From Flavobacteriales bacterium UBA5869 (lineage in GTDB: Bacteria > Bacteroidota > Bacteroidia > Flavobacteriales_D > Crocinitomicaceae): 9,582 nt of DNA. Below the pieces are notes generated by a model. That model had not been told where the DNA came from. It searched no databases and saw only the letters and a list, made by a program, of their open reading frames with translations. The translations under genes were made by a program, and so were the position numbers. Shown piece after piece: positions 1 to 8,537 of the stretch; positions within the stretch are counted from its first letter, which is position 1, and every line of letters starts with the position of its first letter. Where the stretch lies: positions 1 to 9,582 of the forward strand of contig DJFP01000196.1 of assembly GCA_002432565.1 (NCBI GenBank), written 5' to 3'.

Positions 1-100
1 CCACTTATCAATGAATAATTAGAGATTAATCTTTCATAGGTTAAAAAATAATGTTTATTATTGCAAGGAATTTTATTAAGGTAGTAACTAACAATTGAAT

Positions 101-1801
101 ATGAGAAAGCAAAGTATCAAAGGATTAGCTTTTATCGCTGTAACTGGTTCGCTTGTTTCAAGTTGTGATCTTTTGAAGGATCTAGAGTACACAGTAACTC
201 CTAGCCCTCTTGAGATGCACGCTGACAGTGTACGTGTAAAAGTTGACGTTAAATTCCCAGAGAAAGGAATCAAGAAAAAAGCGTATGCTGAAATCACTCC
301 GAAATTAGCTGGAACACCATTGAAAACAGTAACAGTTCAGGGAGAAAAAGCAACGGCAAATGGTACAGTAATTCAGTACAAACCGGGAGGAACAATGACA
401 TATACAGATGTTATTCCTTACAAACCGGAGTTTGAGTACACTGAATTAATCGTAACTGGAAAAGTATTCAAAGGAGGCAAAGAAAAAGCAGGACAGTTTG
501 AAGATAAAGAAATCGCAAAAGGTACTATTATCACTCCTTACTTAGTGAACAAAGATTTCAAGTGTATTTACGCGAAAGATGAATTCAAGCGTGTTACTGA
601 GCAAACTGCAGCTGCTCAAATCAACTATTTGAAAGGTAAGCACGATGTTCGTAAAACAGAAATGAAAGATCAGGATATCGTCGATTTGGGAACTTGGTTG
701 ACAGCTGCTCAATCTAATCCGAAAATCAATATCAAATCAATCAACATTACAGGTTTTGCATCTCCTGAAGGAGAAGTTGCTTTCAACGACAACTTATCTA
801 CAGACCGTGCAAATTCAGGTAAGGCTGCAACTATGGAAGTAGCGAAGAAAGCTAAGAACGAGAAAGCTTCAGGTGAGATTTACAACCTGGCTGGACGTGG
901 TGAGGATTTCGACGGATTCAAAGTTCAGTTGGCTAAGAACTCAGCTATCAAGCAAGAAGATAAAGATTTGATTTTACGTGTACTTCAAATGTACGCTGAT
1001 CCGAATCAACGTGAGACTGAAATGAGAAACTTAGGTAAATCATTTACAGAATTGGATAAAAACATCTTCCCGTTATTGCGTCGTGCTGAAATCAGCGTTG
1101 TTTACGATCTAACAGGATACTCTGATGAGGAGTTGAAATCTATCTCTACTTCAGATCCACAGAAATTGACTTTGGAAGAGTTGTTGTTCACAGCTACTTT
1201 GACTGAAGATGTAAACGAAAAATTGCGTTTGTACAAAGAAGCTGAGAAAAAAGATCCTTCTGATTACCGTGCAGCAAACAACGTTGGTGTTGCATTGTAC
1301 AACCAGGGGAAAGTAGCTGAGGCTAAATCTCAGTTCGAAAAAGCAAACGGTTTGAAAGACAATGCTATCTCTAAAAACAACTTAGGTGCTGTTGCAGGAG
1401 TAAGCGGAGACCGTAAAAAAGCTGCTGATCTATTCGGACAAGCTAATGGAGCTGGTGAAGAAGTAAATTACAACAAAGGAATCTTAGCTATCCAAAACGG
1501 TAAGTATGCGGATGCAGTAAGTTCTTTCGGAGGAAAAGCTTCTTTCAACAAAGCATTGGCTCAATTGTTGAACGGTGATGCTGCAGCTGCAAGCAAAACT
1601 ATTGACGATTCAAATGATAAAGAATCAGGTCAGGGTTATTACCTGAAAGCAATTGCTGCAGCTCGTCAAAGCAAATTGACAGATGTTGTTAGCAACTTGA
1701 AAAACGCTATCGGTAAAGATGCTGCATGGAAAGCAAAAGCTGCTAAAGACCGCGAGTTCTTAAAGTATGCTGAAGACGCTTCTATGTCTTTCATCAAGTA
1801 A
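101..1801 (+). CDS. Probable OmpA-like / TPR lipoprotein (566 aa)
   Basis: Seen: a lipoprotein signal (basic start, hydrophobic run, LVSSC lipobox with Cys22), a beta-rich N-terminal region (about 30-145), an OmpA-like region (about 170-338) and TPR-like helical repeats (about 385-500, with a NNVGVALYNQGKVAEAKSQF unit). The OmpA-like core reads GFASPEGEVAFNDNLSTDRA and closes with an RRAEISVVYDL strand. Ser221 stands where canonical OmpA domains have the Asp that contacts peptidoglycan diaminopimelate; the partner Arg236 is kept. I infer a periplasm-facing or outer-membrane lipoprotein, perhaps a cell-wall-associated scaffold; the exact role is unknown. ATG 101 is preferred to the in-frame TTG at 95 because it directly begins the signal peptide. 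Thirteen of 16 Arg codons are CGT, which suggests high expression. A weak -7-like TATTATTG lies at 56-63. The gene stands alone, closed by the terminator at 1840-1872. Confidence 0.85.
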   Translation: MRKQSIKGLAFIAVTGSLVSSCDLLKDLEYTVTPSPLEMHADSVRVKVDVKFPEKGIKKKAYAEITPKLAGTPLKTVTVQGEKATANGTVIQYKPGGTMTYTDVIPYKPEFEYTELIVTGKVFKGGKEKAGQFEDKEIAKGTIITPYLVNKDFKCIYAKDEFKRVTEQTAAAQINYLKGKHDVRKTEMKDQDIVDLGTWLTAAQSNPKINIKSINITGFASPEGEVAFNDNLSTDRANSGKAATMEVAKKAKNEKASGEIYNLAGRGEDFDGFKVQLAKNSAIKQEDKDLILRVLQMYADPNQRETEMRNLGKSFTELDKNIFPLLRRAEISVVYDLTGYSDEELKSISTSDPQKLTLEELLFTATLTEDVNEKLRLYKEAEKKDPSDYRAANNVGVALYNQGKVAEAKSQFEKANGLKDNAISKNNLGAVAGVSGDRKKAADLFGQANGAGEEVNYNKGILAIQNGKYADAVSSFGGKASFNKALAQLLNGDAAAASKTIDDSNDKESGQGYYLKAIAAARQSKLTDVVSNLKNAIGKDAAWKAKAAKDREFLKYAEDASMSFIK

Positions 1802-1839
1802 TGAAAAAGAAAGCTGTGCTTTCGAGAACATAAAATTAG

Positions 1840-1872
1840 AACCCTGACTCCGCAAGGACGTCAGGGTTTTTT
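1840..1872 (+). terminator. Intrinsic terminator after the OmpA/TPR lipoprotein gene
   Basis: A 9-bp perfect stem, AACCCTGAC (1840-1848) with GTCAGGGTT (1860-1868), encloses an 11-nt loop and runs into six T residues (1867-1872). It lies about 40 bases after the stop codon, as expected for a Rho-independent terminator. It uses the same CCCTGAC/GTCAGGG arms as the terminator after gyrB. Confidence 0.9.
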
Positions 1873-1900
1873 ATTATATTCATCTCTGAAAATATGCTCT

Positions 1901-2545
1901 ATGAACTCAATTTTTCTTCGTGCAAAACACTGGCAGCTGTTTATTCCGGCAATTGCAATTCCTTTTACACTCCTGTTTGTATTTGCAATTGCGGCAGTCA
2001 TTACGATTACTTCCCTGGAGAATAATACGGACAGACCCGAAGATGCAATATGGCTGTTTTACCTTCTGCCGTTTATTATGATCCTTTCCTGGTTTGTTCA
2101 ATTTGCCTGGTCGTGGACAGTTGTTACCAAACTGAGTAAACTTGTTCCGAAGCACGTAAGACTTCCAATCGGTAGAATTAAATTTTTCTTTATTCTGCCG
2201 GTAATCTATTTTTGCTGTCTGCCGTTCTATATTGTATTTGTCATTAATACTGTTACACAAGAAAAAGAAGAAAACCTGCTTACAGCCGCCTTGCTGGGAT
2301 TGATTGTTTTCATCTTCCATTTCTTCAGTATCTTCTGTGTATTGCACACCTTTTTCTTTGTAGCCAAAACGGTTAAAAGTGCAGAGCTTCAAAGAAACCC
2401 GCGATTCTCAAATTTTGTAGGGGATTTTTTCCTGATTTGGATTTTCCCGGTCGGAATTTGGTTTATTCAGCCGCGCATCAATGCATTGATTGAAAAAGCG
2501 AATAACAGGCCAATCAGCAGCGAAGAACTTATTGATTCCATTTAG
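1901..2545 (+). CDS. Five-helix integral membrane protein of unknown function (214 aa)
   Basis: Five hydrophobic segments are visible at roughly residues 12-37, 49-75, 93-117, 126-154 and 173-190, so this is an inner-membrane protein. A conserved-looking stretch in and after the last helix, DFFLIWIFPVGIWFIQPRIN (175-194), resembles the C-terminal end of uncharacterised small membrane proteins I recall from other Bacteroidota; that resemblance is from memory. The loops are short and I see no catalytic or metal-binding motif. ATG 1901 is the first usable start; an ATG at 1894 is in another frame. The start lies only 28 bases after the preceding terminator's T-tract, so the leader must be very short or transcription must read through. 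The gene converges on the OmpA-domain gene with 15 bases between the stop codons and no obvious terminator. Function not recognised. Confidence 0.8.
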   Translation: MNSIFLRAKHWQLFIPAIAIPFTLLFVFAIAAVITITSLENNTDRPEDAIWLFYLLPFIMILSWFVQFAWSWTVVTKLSKLVPKHVRLPIGRIKFFFILPVIYFCCLPFYIVFVINTVTQEKEENLLTAALLGLIVFIFHFFSIFCVLHTFFFVAKTVKSAELQRNPRFSNFVGDFFLIWIFPVGIWFIQPRINALIEKANNRPISSEELIDSI

Positions 2546-2560
2546 GAAAAGTCTTCCCGG

Positions 2561-3400
2561 CTAAATAAACTCAAAGTCTACTCTCCTGTTCAGCTGTTTG
2601 CCTTCGGCAGACTTATTATCACTAACGGGATTCTTTTCGCCCTTGAAGTCAATAACTATGCGGTCTCTTCTCAAACCGGCCTTCACAAAGAAATCGATAA
2701 TGGCTTGCGCCCTGCGCTCGGATAATCCGTCGTTGTAAGCATCCGATCCGTCAGCATCGGTGTTACCGGTTACACGCACGCGCAAATCTGAATGACTGTT
2801 GATCACATAGACAATCCGTTTTAAGAAAGCTTCGTATTCCGGACGGATGTCTGCTTTGTCGTAATCAAAATAAATAGGTTCGAATTGAAAGTTTTTCCGC
2901 TCGGAGTCGCGAACCTCGCGGGATTTCCTGCCATTCTTTATATCGTCGATAAAAATTGGCCGCCAGGATTGCAGTTCAACAGAAGTTTGCTCTTTTGCAA
3001 CCGTTTCCGACACTTTAAAACATATCACTTTACCACTTACACCTTTGCATTCGAGGCTAAAAAACTTTCCTTGTAAATAACCGGTCGAATCCACATAAGC
3101 CATTTCAAAGTCCAGCGCACACCAGCGATTTCCATAAAGATCCTTCTTCCGGATTATCGTAGACTGTTTTGCTTTGATCTGGCCGTTCTTAAACTCTGTT
3201 TTAAGTGTCCGAACCGCAAATCCTGCCTTTCCGGTGATCTCTTCACGCGTAATTGGTTCCTTTCCGAAATCAAAGTAAATAATCGAAGCCTGTTCCAATT
3301 TCTGGCCGTCGCGAATCAACACTCCTTTCCATACTCCGGTGAGTTGAGCGTTAATTGCAAACGATACAAAAATTGAAAAAATGAAAAGTTGGTACTTCAT
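2561..3400 (-). CDS. Secreted OmpA-family peptidoglycan-binding protein (279 aa)
   Basis: Seen: a signal peptide (hydrophobic residues 4-16, likely cleavage after NA before QLTG), a beta-rich N-terminal part beginning LTGVWKG (about 19-135), and a C-terminal OmpA domain (about 173-279). The OmpA domain has the full signature GNTDADGSDAYNDGLSERRA, with Asp215 and Arg230 in the positions known to grip meso-diaminopimelate in OmpA proteins, and it closes with LNRRVDFEF. The N-terminal part does not look like the eight-stranded OmpA barrel; it resembles a small lipocalin-like or 'GxWxG' beta domain, which is inference. The protein probably sits in the periplasm attached to the cell wall. ATG 3400 is chosen over the in-frame GTG 3406 because the signal peptide begins there. 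The gene is divergent from gpx across 70 bp. Confidence 0.88.
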   Translation of the reverse strand: MKYQLFIFSIFVSFAINAQLTGVWKGVLIRDGQKLEQASIIYFDFGKEPITREEITGKAGFAVRTLKTEFKNGQIKAKQSTIIRKKDLYGNRWCALDFEMAYVDSTGYLQGKFFSLECKGVSGKVICFKVSETVAKEQTSVELQSWRPIFIDDIKNGRKSREVRDSERKNFQFEPIYFDYDKADIRPEYEAFLKRIVYVINSHSDLRVRVTGNTDADGSDAYNDGLSERRAQAIIDFFVKAGLRRDRIVIDFKGEKNPVSDNKSAEGKQLNRRVDFEFI

Positions 3401-3422
3401 GTTCACTTATTCGTTAATTTTA
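3389..3422 (+). promoter_or_regulatory. Weak candidate Bacteroidota-type promoter for gpx
   Basis: TTG at 3389-3391 and TAATTTTA at 3415-3422 are separated by 23 bases. This compares with the Bacteroidota consensus TTG-N17-23-TAnnTTTG, with one mismatch in the -7 element. It would start transcription about 40 bases before the gpx ATG, and it overlaps the start of the divergent OmpA gene. I found no comparable match on the minus strand for that gene. Confidence 0.22.
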
Positions 3423-3470
3423 GAAAAAAGTTGCCTTTTTCGATACATTACAAACAATAATTTTTTGATT

Positions 3471-4004
3471 ATGAAAGCGATCCTATTTTCTTTATTCGTA
3501 CTAGCAAGCATATTCGCTTATTCTCAATCGATCTACGACTTCAAAGTAACAGACATAGATGGCAAGGAATTTGACATGGCCTCCCTGAAAGGAAAAAAAG
3601 TCATGATCGTAAATACAGCTTCAAAATGCGGATTAACTCCTCAATACGAAGAACTTGAAAAATTGTATGAAACCTATAAAGACAAGAACTTCGTAATTAT
3701 TGGATTTCCTTCGAATGATTTCATGTCCCAGGAGCCTGGTTCAAACAGTGACATTAAAGAATTTTGTCAAAAGAACTACGGTGTCAGTTTTCCAATGATG
3801 AGCAAAATCGAAGTAAAAGGAAAAGGAATGCATCCACTCTACCAGTTTCTGACCGAGAAAAAACAAAACGGGTATTCCGATAATTCCGTAAAATGGAATT
3901 TTCAGAAGTACCTGATCAACGAAGAAGGGAAACTGGAAAAAGTAATTGCTCCGGGAACCAAGCCTTTGTCGGAAGAAATCACTTCCTGGATTGTAAACAA
4001 ATAA
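3471..4004 (+). CDS. Exported glutathione peroxidase-family thiol peroxidase (177 aa)
   Basis: GPx-fold peroxidases reduce hydrogen peroxide and organic hydroperoxides. Seen: a signal peptide (about 1-20, ending AYSQS), then the GPx motifs in order. These are NTASKCG with peroxidatic Cys53 (Cys replacing selenocysteine), a GFPSNDFMSQEPG box with Gln87, EFCQKNYGVSFP with Cys99 at the resolving-cysteine position of thioredoxin-dependent GPx enzymes, and KWNF with Trp142 and Asn143. The Cys-Gln-Trp-Asn active site is therefore complete. The common Cys of the FPCNQF box is Ser81. The two-cysteine layout argues for a thioredoxin-like reductant rather than glutathione (inference from the family). 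An in-frame upstream ATG at 3381 would remove the signal peptide from the N-terminus and overlap the OmpA gene, so ATG 3471 is used. The gene is followed at 4009 by paired palindromes. Confidence 0.93.
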   Translation: MKAILFSLFVLASIFAYSQSIYDFKVTDIDGKEFDMASLKGKKVMIVNTASKCGLTPQYEELEKLYETYKDKNFVIIGFPSNDFMSQEPGSNSDIKEFCQKNYGVSFPMMSKIEVKGKGMHPLYQFLTEKKQNGYSDNSVKWNFQKYLINEEGKLEKVIAPGTKPLSEEITSWIVNK

Positions 4005-4008
4005 GAGA

Positions 4009-4024
4009 ATCCGCCGCGGCGGAT
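4009..4024. repeat. Perfect 16-bp GC-rich palindrome after gpx
   Basis: ATCCGCCGCGGCGGAT is its own reverse complement and begins five bases after the gpx stop codon. It is strikingly GC-rich within AT-rich intergenic DNA. No T-tract follows, so it is not a standard intrinsic terminator. It may be one half of a repetitive intergenic palindrome, an RNA 3'-end stabiliser or a protein-binding site. Confidence 0.85.
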
Positions 4025-4031
4025 CGATAAA

Positions 4032-4049
4032 CATCAGCTACAGCTGATG
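4032..4049. repeat. Second inverted repeat, CATCAGCT-AC-AGCTGATG
   Basis: Eight-base arms (4032-4039 and 4042-4049) are perfectly complementary around AC, which in RNA would fold as a 7-bp stem with a TACA tetraloop. It lies seven bases after the GC-rich palindrome. It is followed by a direct repeat of the 10-mer TGATGAATAA (4045-4054 and 4059-4068, 14-base period). No T-tract follows. Confidence 0.85.
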
Positions 4050-4091
4050 AATAATTAATGATGAATAACAATTAAACTCAAATACATACAA

Positions 4092-5738
4092 ATGAAAATT
4101 AGAAACCTCGCTACCTTAGCATTCATCGGGACCACCTTTGTAAGCACTGTGTTAGCACAAGATGAGAAGATCACCACTTCCAAAGAATTTGAATACAAAG
4201 TTGGTGAACCGTATCCTGTTGTAGATGCCGCAGTAAAAAGTTATACAGCAATAGACGGAAGCGTTATTTCCTTCAAGATGAACAGCCGTTCGGTGACCAT
4301 CCAAAAATTCTCGGGTTCACCATTCAGCCAGGAATCGGTGAAAGTATATGAAGATTTTCCAAACGGAACAGTTTACGAAGATGATATTGAAACAGAAGAT
4401 TACGTGTACCTGCTTTACTCCGTTTGGGACAAACCAAACAAAGTAGAACAACTCTACGTTAGAGCCATCAACCTGAAAACAGGTGAATTCGAAAACGAAG
4501 GAGAAAGAATCATCGCTGTAGAAGGTAAAGTAACCGGCGGTAATGGGAACAAATTCAAATTAGCAACTTCTTTTGACAACTCAAAGCTATTGGTTCGTTT
4601 CCGTAAGAAGCCCGAATCTCGTAACGATAAAATCAACCATGATGTAATCGGTCTTTATGTATTTGATTCCAAGTTAAAACAAATTTGGGGAAAAGATGTG
4701 GAAATGCCGTATACAGAAGCTCGCATGGATAATATCGATTATGCGATAGGTTCAAACGGGGATGTTTTCATCTTGACGGAAGTCATGAAAGAAGGCGAAA
4801 CCAGAAAATTTGACCGTGAAGGCAACCCGAATTTCGATAACCAATTAATCGCAATTTCCGAATCCGGAGTAGAGGTAAACGCTTCAGAGATCAATGTTCA
4901 GGGGAAATTTGTAACTCAGGCGAGTTTCTTTGAAGGCAAAGACGATGCATTAATGATCGCTGGTTTCTACGGAAACAGAAGAGGTATCCAGACTGATGGT
5001 ATTTTCTATTGCTCCCTTACAAAAGACGGGAGACAGGCAGACTTCAAGAATTTCGAAATTCCATTGGAGCTGATCAAGCAGTACATGTCTCAAAGAAACC
5101 AGGAAAGATTAGAGCGCAAAGAAGACAAAGGAAAAGATTTGGGAATGACCAACATGGTATTGCGCGACATCCTGATCCACGAGGACGGAAGTATTTTCTT
5201 CGCAGCTGAGAAATACTATGTAGTTAGCCATACAGACACGAAGACAGGAACTACAACCTATGATTACTACTTTGAAGAAATGCTGGCTGCTAAACTGGAC
5301 AAAAACGGAGAATTGGTTTATATGAAAAAACTTCCGAAACGTCAGCACAGCAGCTCAGGAGGTTCCGGGTTCGGATTTGGAAGTTTTGTCGGGGTATCTT
5401 TCTTAAGAAACAGTGAATTAAGTTACAAATTAGTCCAATCGAAAGATCATTACTACATCATGTTCCTGGACAATGTAAAAAACCTGGAATTGGATGAAAA
5501 TAAAGTTCCTGCAAGACATGAGCAAGGAAGAGGAGGTTTCTTAACAGCGTACCAGATCAATAAAGAATCGGGTAATGTAAAAAAGCTTTCCATTTTGGAT
5601 CTTAGAGATGCTCAAGGGTATGAACTATTCCAGTTCTCACCAAAACGAATTGTAGAGCTTGGAAACAATGAATTTGGTGTAGAATTCTATATCAAAAAGA
5701 AACAAGATATGATGATCCGGATTAAGATCGTAGAATAA
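4092..5738 (+). CDS. Exported protein of unknown function, repeat-rich beta fold likely (548 aa)
   Basis: A signal peptide is visible (hydrophobic residues 6-20, likely cleavage after VLA before QDEK). The mature protein alternates short strands and turns. Several segments have the form 'strand-acidic turn-strand', for example YVYLLYSVWD, KLLVRF, GDVFILTE, GSIFFAAEKYY and HYYIMFLDN, which suggests a beta-propeller-like or repeated beta fold (inference). Other features are a charged stretch QRNQERLERKEDKGKD (335-349) and a glycine/serine loop SSSGGSGFGFGSF (420-432). There is no OmpA, TPR or sorting domain at the C-terminus. Similar-sized exported proteins of unknown function are common in Bacteroidota. 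It lies 87 bases after gpx with no recognisable intrinsic terminator between, so co-transcription is possible. A strong terminator follows. Function not recognised. Confidence 0.82.
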   Translation: MKIRNLATLAFIGTTFVSTVLAQDEKITTSKEFEYKVGEPYPVVDAAVKSYTAIDGSVISFKMNSRSVTIQKFSGSPFSQESVKVYEDFPNGTVYEDDIETEDYVYLLYSVWDKPNKVEQLYVRAINLKTGEFENEGERIIAVEGKVTGGNGNKFKLATSFDNSKLLVRFRKKPESRNDKINHDVIGLYVFDSKLKQIWGKDVEMPYTEARMDNIDYAIGSNGDVFILTEVMKEGETRKFDREGNPNFDNQLIAISESGVEVNASEINVQGKFVTQASFFEGKDDALMIAGFYGNRRGIQTDGIFYCSLTKDGRQADFKNFEIPLELIKQYMSQRNQERLERKEDKGKDLGMTNMVLRDILIHEDGSIFFAAEKYYVVSHTDTKTGTTTYDYYFEEMLAAKLDKNGELVYMKKLPKRQHSSSGGSGFGFGSFVGVSFLRNSELSYKLVQSKDHYYIMFLDNVKNLELDENKVPARHEQGRGGFLTAYQINKESGNVKKLSILDLRDAQGYELFQFSPKRIVELGNNEFGVEFYIKKKQDMMIRIKIVE

Positions 5739-5741
5739 GCC

Positions 5742-5772
5742 AAAAAGCCCCGGTTTGACCGGGGCTTTTTTT
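5742..5772 (+). terminator. Strong intrinsic terminator before gyrB
   Basis: A 13-bp perfect stem, AAAAAGCCCCGGT (5742-5754) with ACCGGGGCTTTTT (5758-5770), has a three-base loop and continues to seven T residues by 5772. It starts three bases after the upstream stop codon. The A-tract on the left arm means it could also work on the opposite strand, though no minus-strand gene needs it here. Confidence 0.93.
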
Positions 5773-5794
5773 AGGTTCAAATGTCAATATTTTG

Positions 5795-5826
5795 TTGATA
5801 AGTACTAGTGTCCCGTCATATTTTCG
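5795..5826 (+). promoter_or_regulatory. Candidate upstream gyrB promoter
   Basis: TTG at 5795-5797 is followed after 21 bases by TATTTTCG at 5819-5826, one mismatch from the Bacteroidota -7 element TAnnTTTG and within the usual spacing. It would give a leader of about 65 bases to the start chosen for gyrB. Confidence 0.35.
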
Positions 5827-5851
5827 GCTAGTAAAAACGGCTTAAATTCCG

Positions 5852-5859
5852 TATATTTG
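5852..5859 (+). promoter_or_regulatory. Perfect -7 element TATATTTG upstream of gyrB
   Basis: TATATTTG matches TAnnTTTG exactly. No TTG is present 17-23 bases upstream, so the -33 element is missing or weak. Transcription would start near 5865, only about 9 bases before ATG 5874 and about 33 before ATG 5898, which favours the second ATG as the true start. A short inverted repeat, ACGG (5837-5840) with CCGT (5849-5852), touches it. Confidence 0.45.
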
Positions 5860-5870
5860 TTCTGCATTGA

Positions 5871-7850
<1,980 letters not shown>

Positions 7851-7857
7851 AATGATC

Positions 7858-7888
7858 AGCCCTGACAGTTATCGTCAGGGCTTTTTTT
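7858..7888 (+). terminator. Intrinsic terminator after gyrB
   Basis: A 9-bp perfect stem, AGCCCTGAC (7858-7866) with GTCAGGGCT (7874-7882), has a seven-base loop and a seven-T tail (7882-7888). It begins eight bases after the gyrB stop. Confidence 0.93.
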
Positions 7889-7895
7889 ATATTTA
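7888..7895 (+). promoter_or_regulatory. Weak -7-like element for the lipoprotein-Nudix pair
   Basis: TATATTTA differs from TAnnTTTG only at the last base and lies 36 bases before the lipoprotein ATG, directly on the end of the gyrB terminator's T-tract. I see no convincing TTG at the right distance upstream. It is offered only because the terminator implies that a promoter must lie in the next 40 bases. Confidence 0.2.
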
Positions 7896-7931
7896 TAACC
7901 GAATCAATTTTAGTCAAACGAAATCCGTCCT

Positions 7932-8537
7932 ATGATTTATCGATTAATGCTCTTGTTTATCCCGGCACTCCTGATAGCAGGGTGTTTTGATTATGACAAG
8001 GAAAACAAAGAGATCAGAGAAGCCTTTAAAAACAACCATTACAATTTCAAGCTGGATAAAACCTTGAAATACGAAGGGATTTCGTTTAAATTACCGGATC
8101 ATTTCAAACAGAATTATACGCATAACTATACCATCAAGAATTCTTCTTTGACAAGGACCAGTAATGCCTTCAATATCTATTTCTCTGTAGAACGGTTTAA
8201 TAAGTCGGATTTGAGCAGAGAGTTTGTTTCCAGCTTTGTGGTTCAGAATGATTTGCTGAATACATTCCAGGACGCTTACGTATGGCGCCGATTCGAATCA
8301 CTGGATAACTCAGGAATCTCTATCAAAAAAGAACTTCCGAAAACATTCAAAAACAAAGGTTTGATACAGACTGTTTCGGGGGACGGAACTTATTCCGGAC
8401 AAGCCTATTATGTGACATCAACAATAAAAGTGGGAAAAGAATACTATGTATTTCAATGGATCACGAGCAAACCGATCATGAACTATACCTACGACGATTT
8501 TGAACGGATCCTGAAAAGCGTACGAAAATCAAAATGA
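7932..8537 (+). CDS. Small predicted lipoprotein of unknown function (201 aa)
   Basis: The N-terminus carries a clear lipobox, LIAGC with Cys18, after a hydrophobic run. The residues just after Cys18 (FDYDKENKE) are rich in acid; acidic residues near this position act as surface-export signals in some Bacteroidota lipoproteins, so surface exposure is possible but not shown. The rest alternates strands and helices. Its C-terminal part (KEYYVFQWITSKP followed by DDFERILKSV) resembles the strand-then-helix ending of PsbP/Mog1-like folds, which is a weak inference. The stop codon overlaps the Nudix start as ATGA (8534-8537), so the two genes are probably co-transcribed and translationally coupled. 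Function not recognised. Confidence 0.82.
   Translation: MIYRLMLLFIPALLIAGCFDYDKENKEIREAFKNNHYNFKLDKTLKYEGISFKLPDHFKQNYTHNYTIKNSSLTRTSNAFNIYFSVERFNKSDLSREFVSSFVVQNDLLNTFQDAYVWRRFESLDNSGISIKKELPKTFKNKGLIQTVSGDGTYSGQAYYVTSTIKVGKEYYVFQWITSKPIMNYTYDDFERILKSVRKSK

Noticed and set aside
95..100. A TTG start two codons before ATG 101, and similarly GTG 3406 before ATG 3400.
   Set aside because: Both are rare starts placed directly before an ATG that begins a normal signal peptide.
1907..2392. A 161-codon open frame on the minus strand inside the membrane-protein gene.
   Set aside because: It is antisense to a convincing five-helix protein. Its translation is rich in Cys, Lys, Asn and Gln with no fold-like pattern, and it has no separate promoter.
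3381..3470. An upstream in-frame ATG that would lengthen the peroxidase by 30 residues.
   Set aside because: The extension overlaps the divergent OmpA gene's start and would bury a clear signal peptide inside the protein.
4009..4049. The paired palindromes as an intrinsic terminator of gpx.
   Set aside because: Neither stem is followed by a run of T residues; the three genuine terminators in this window all have six or more.
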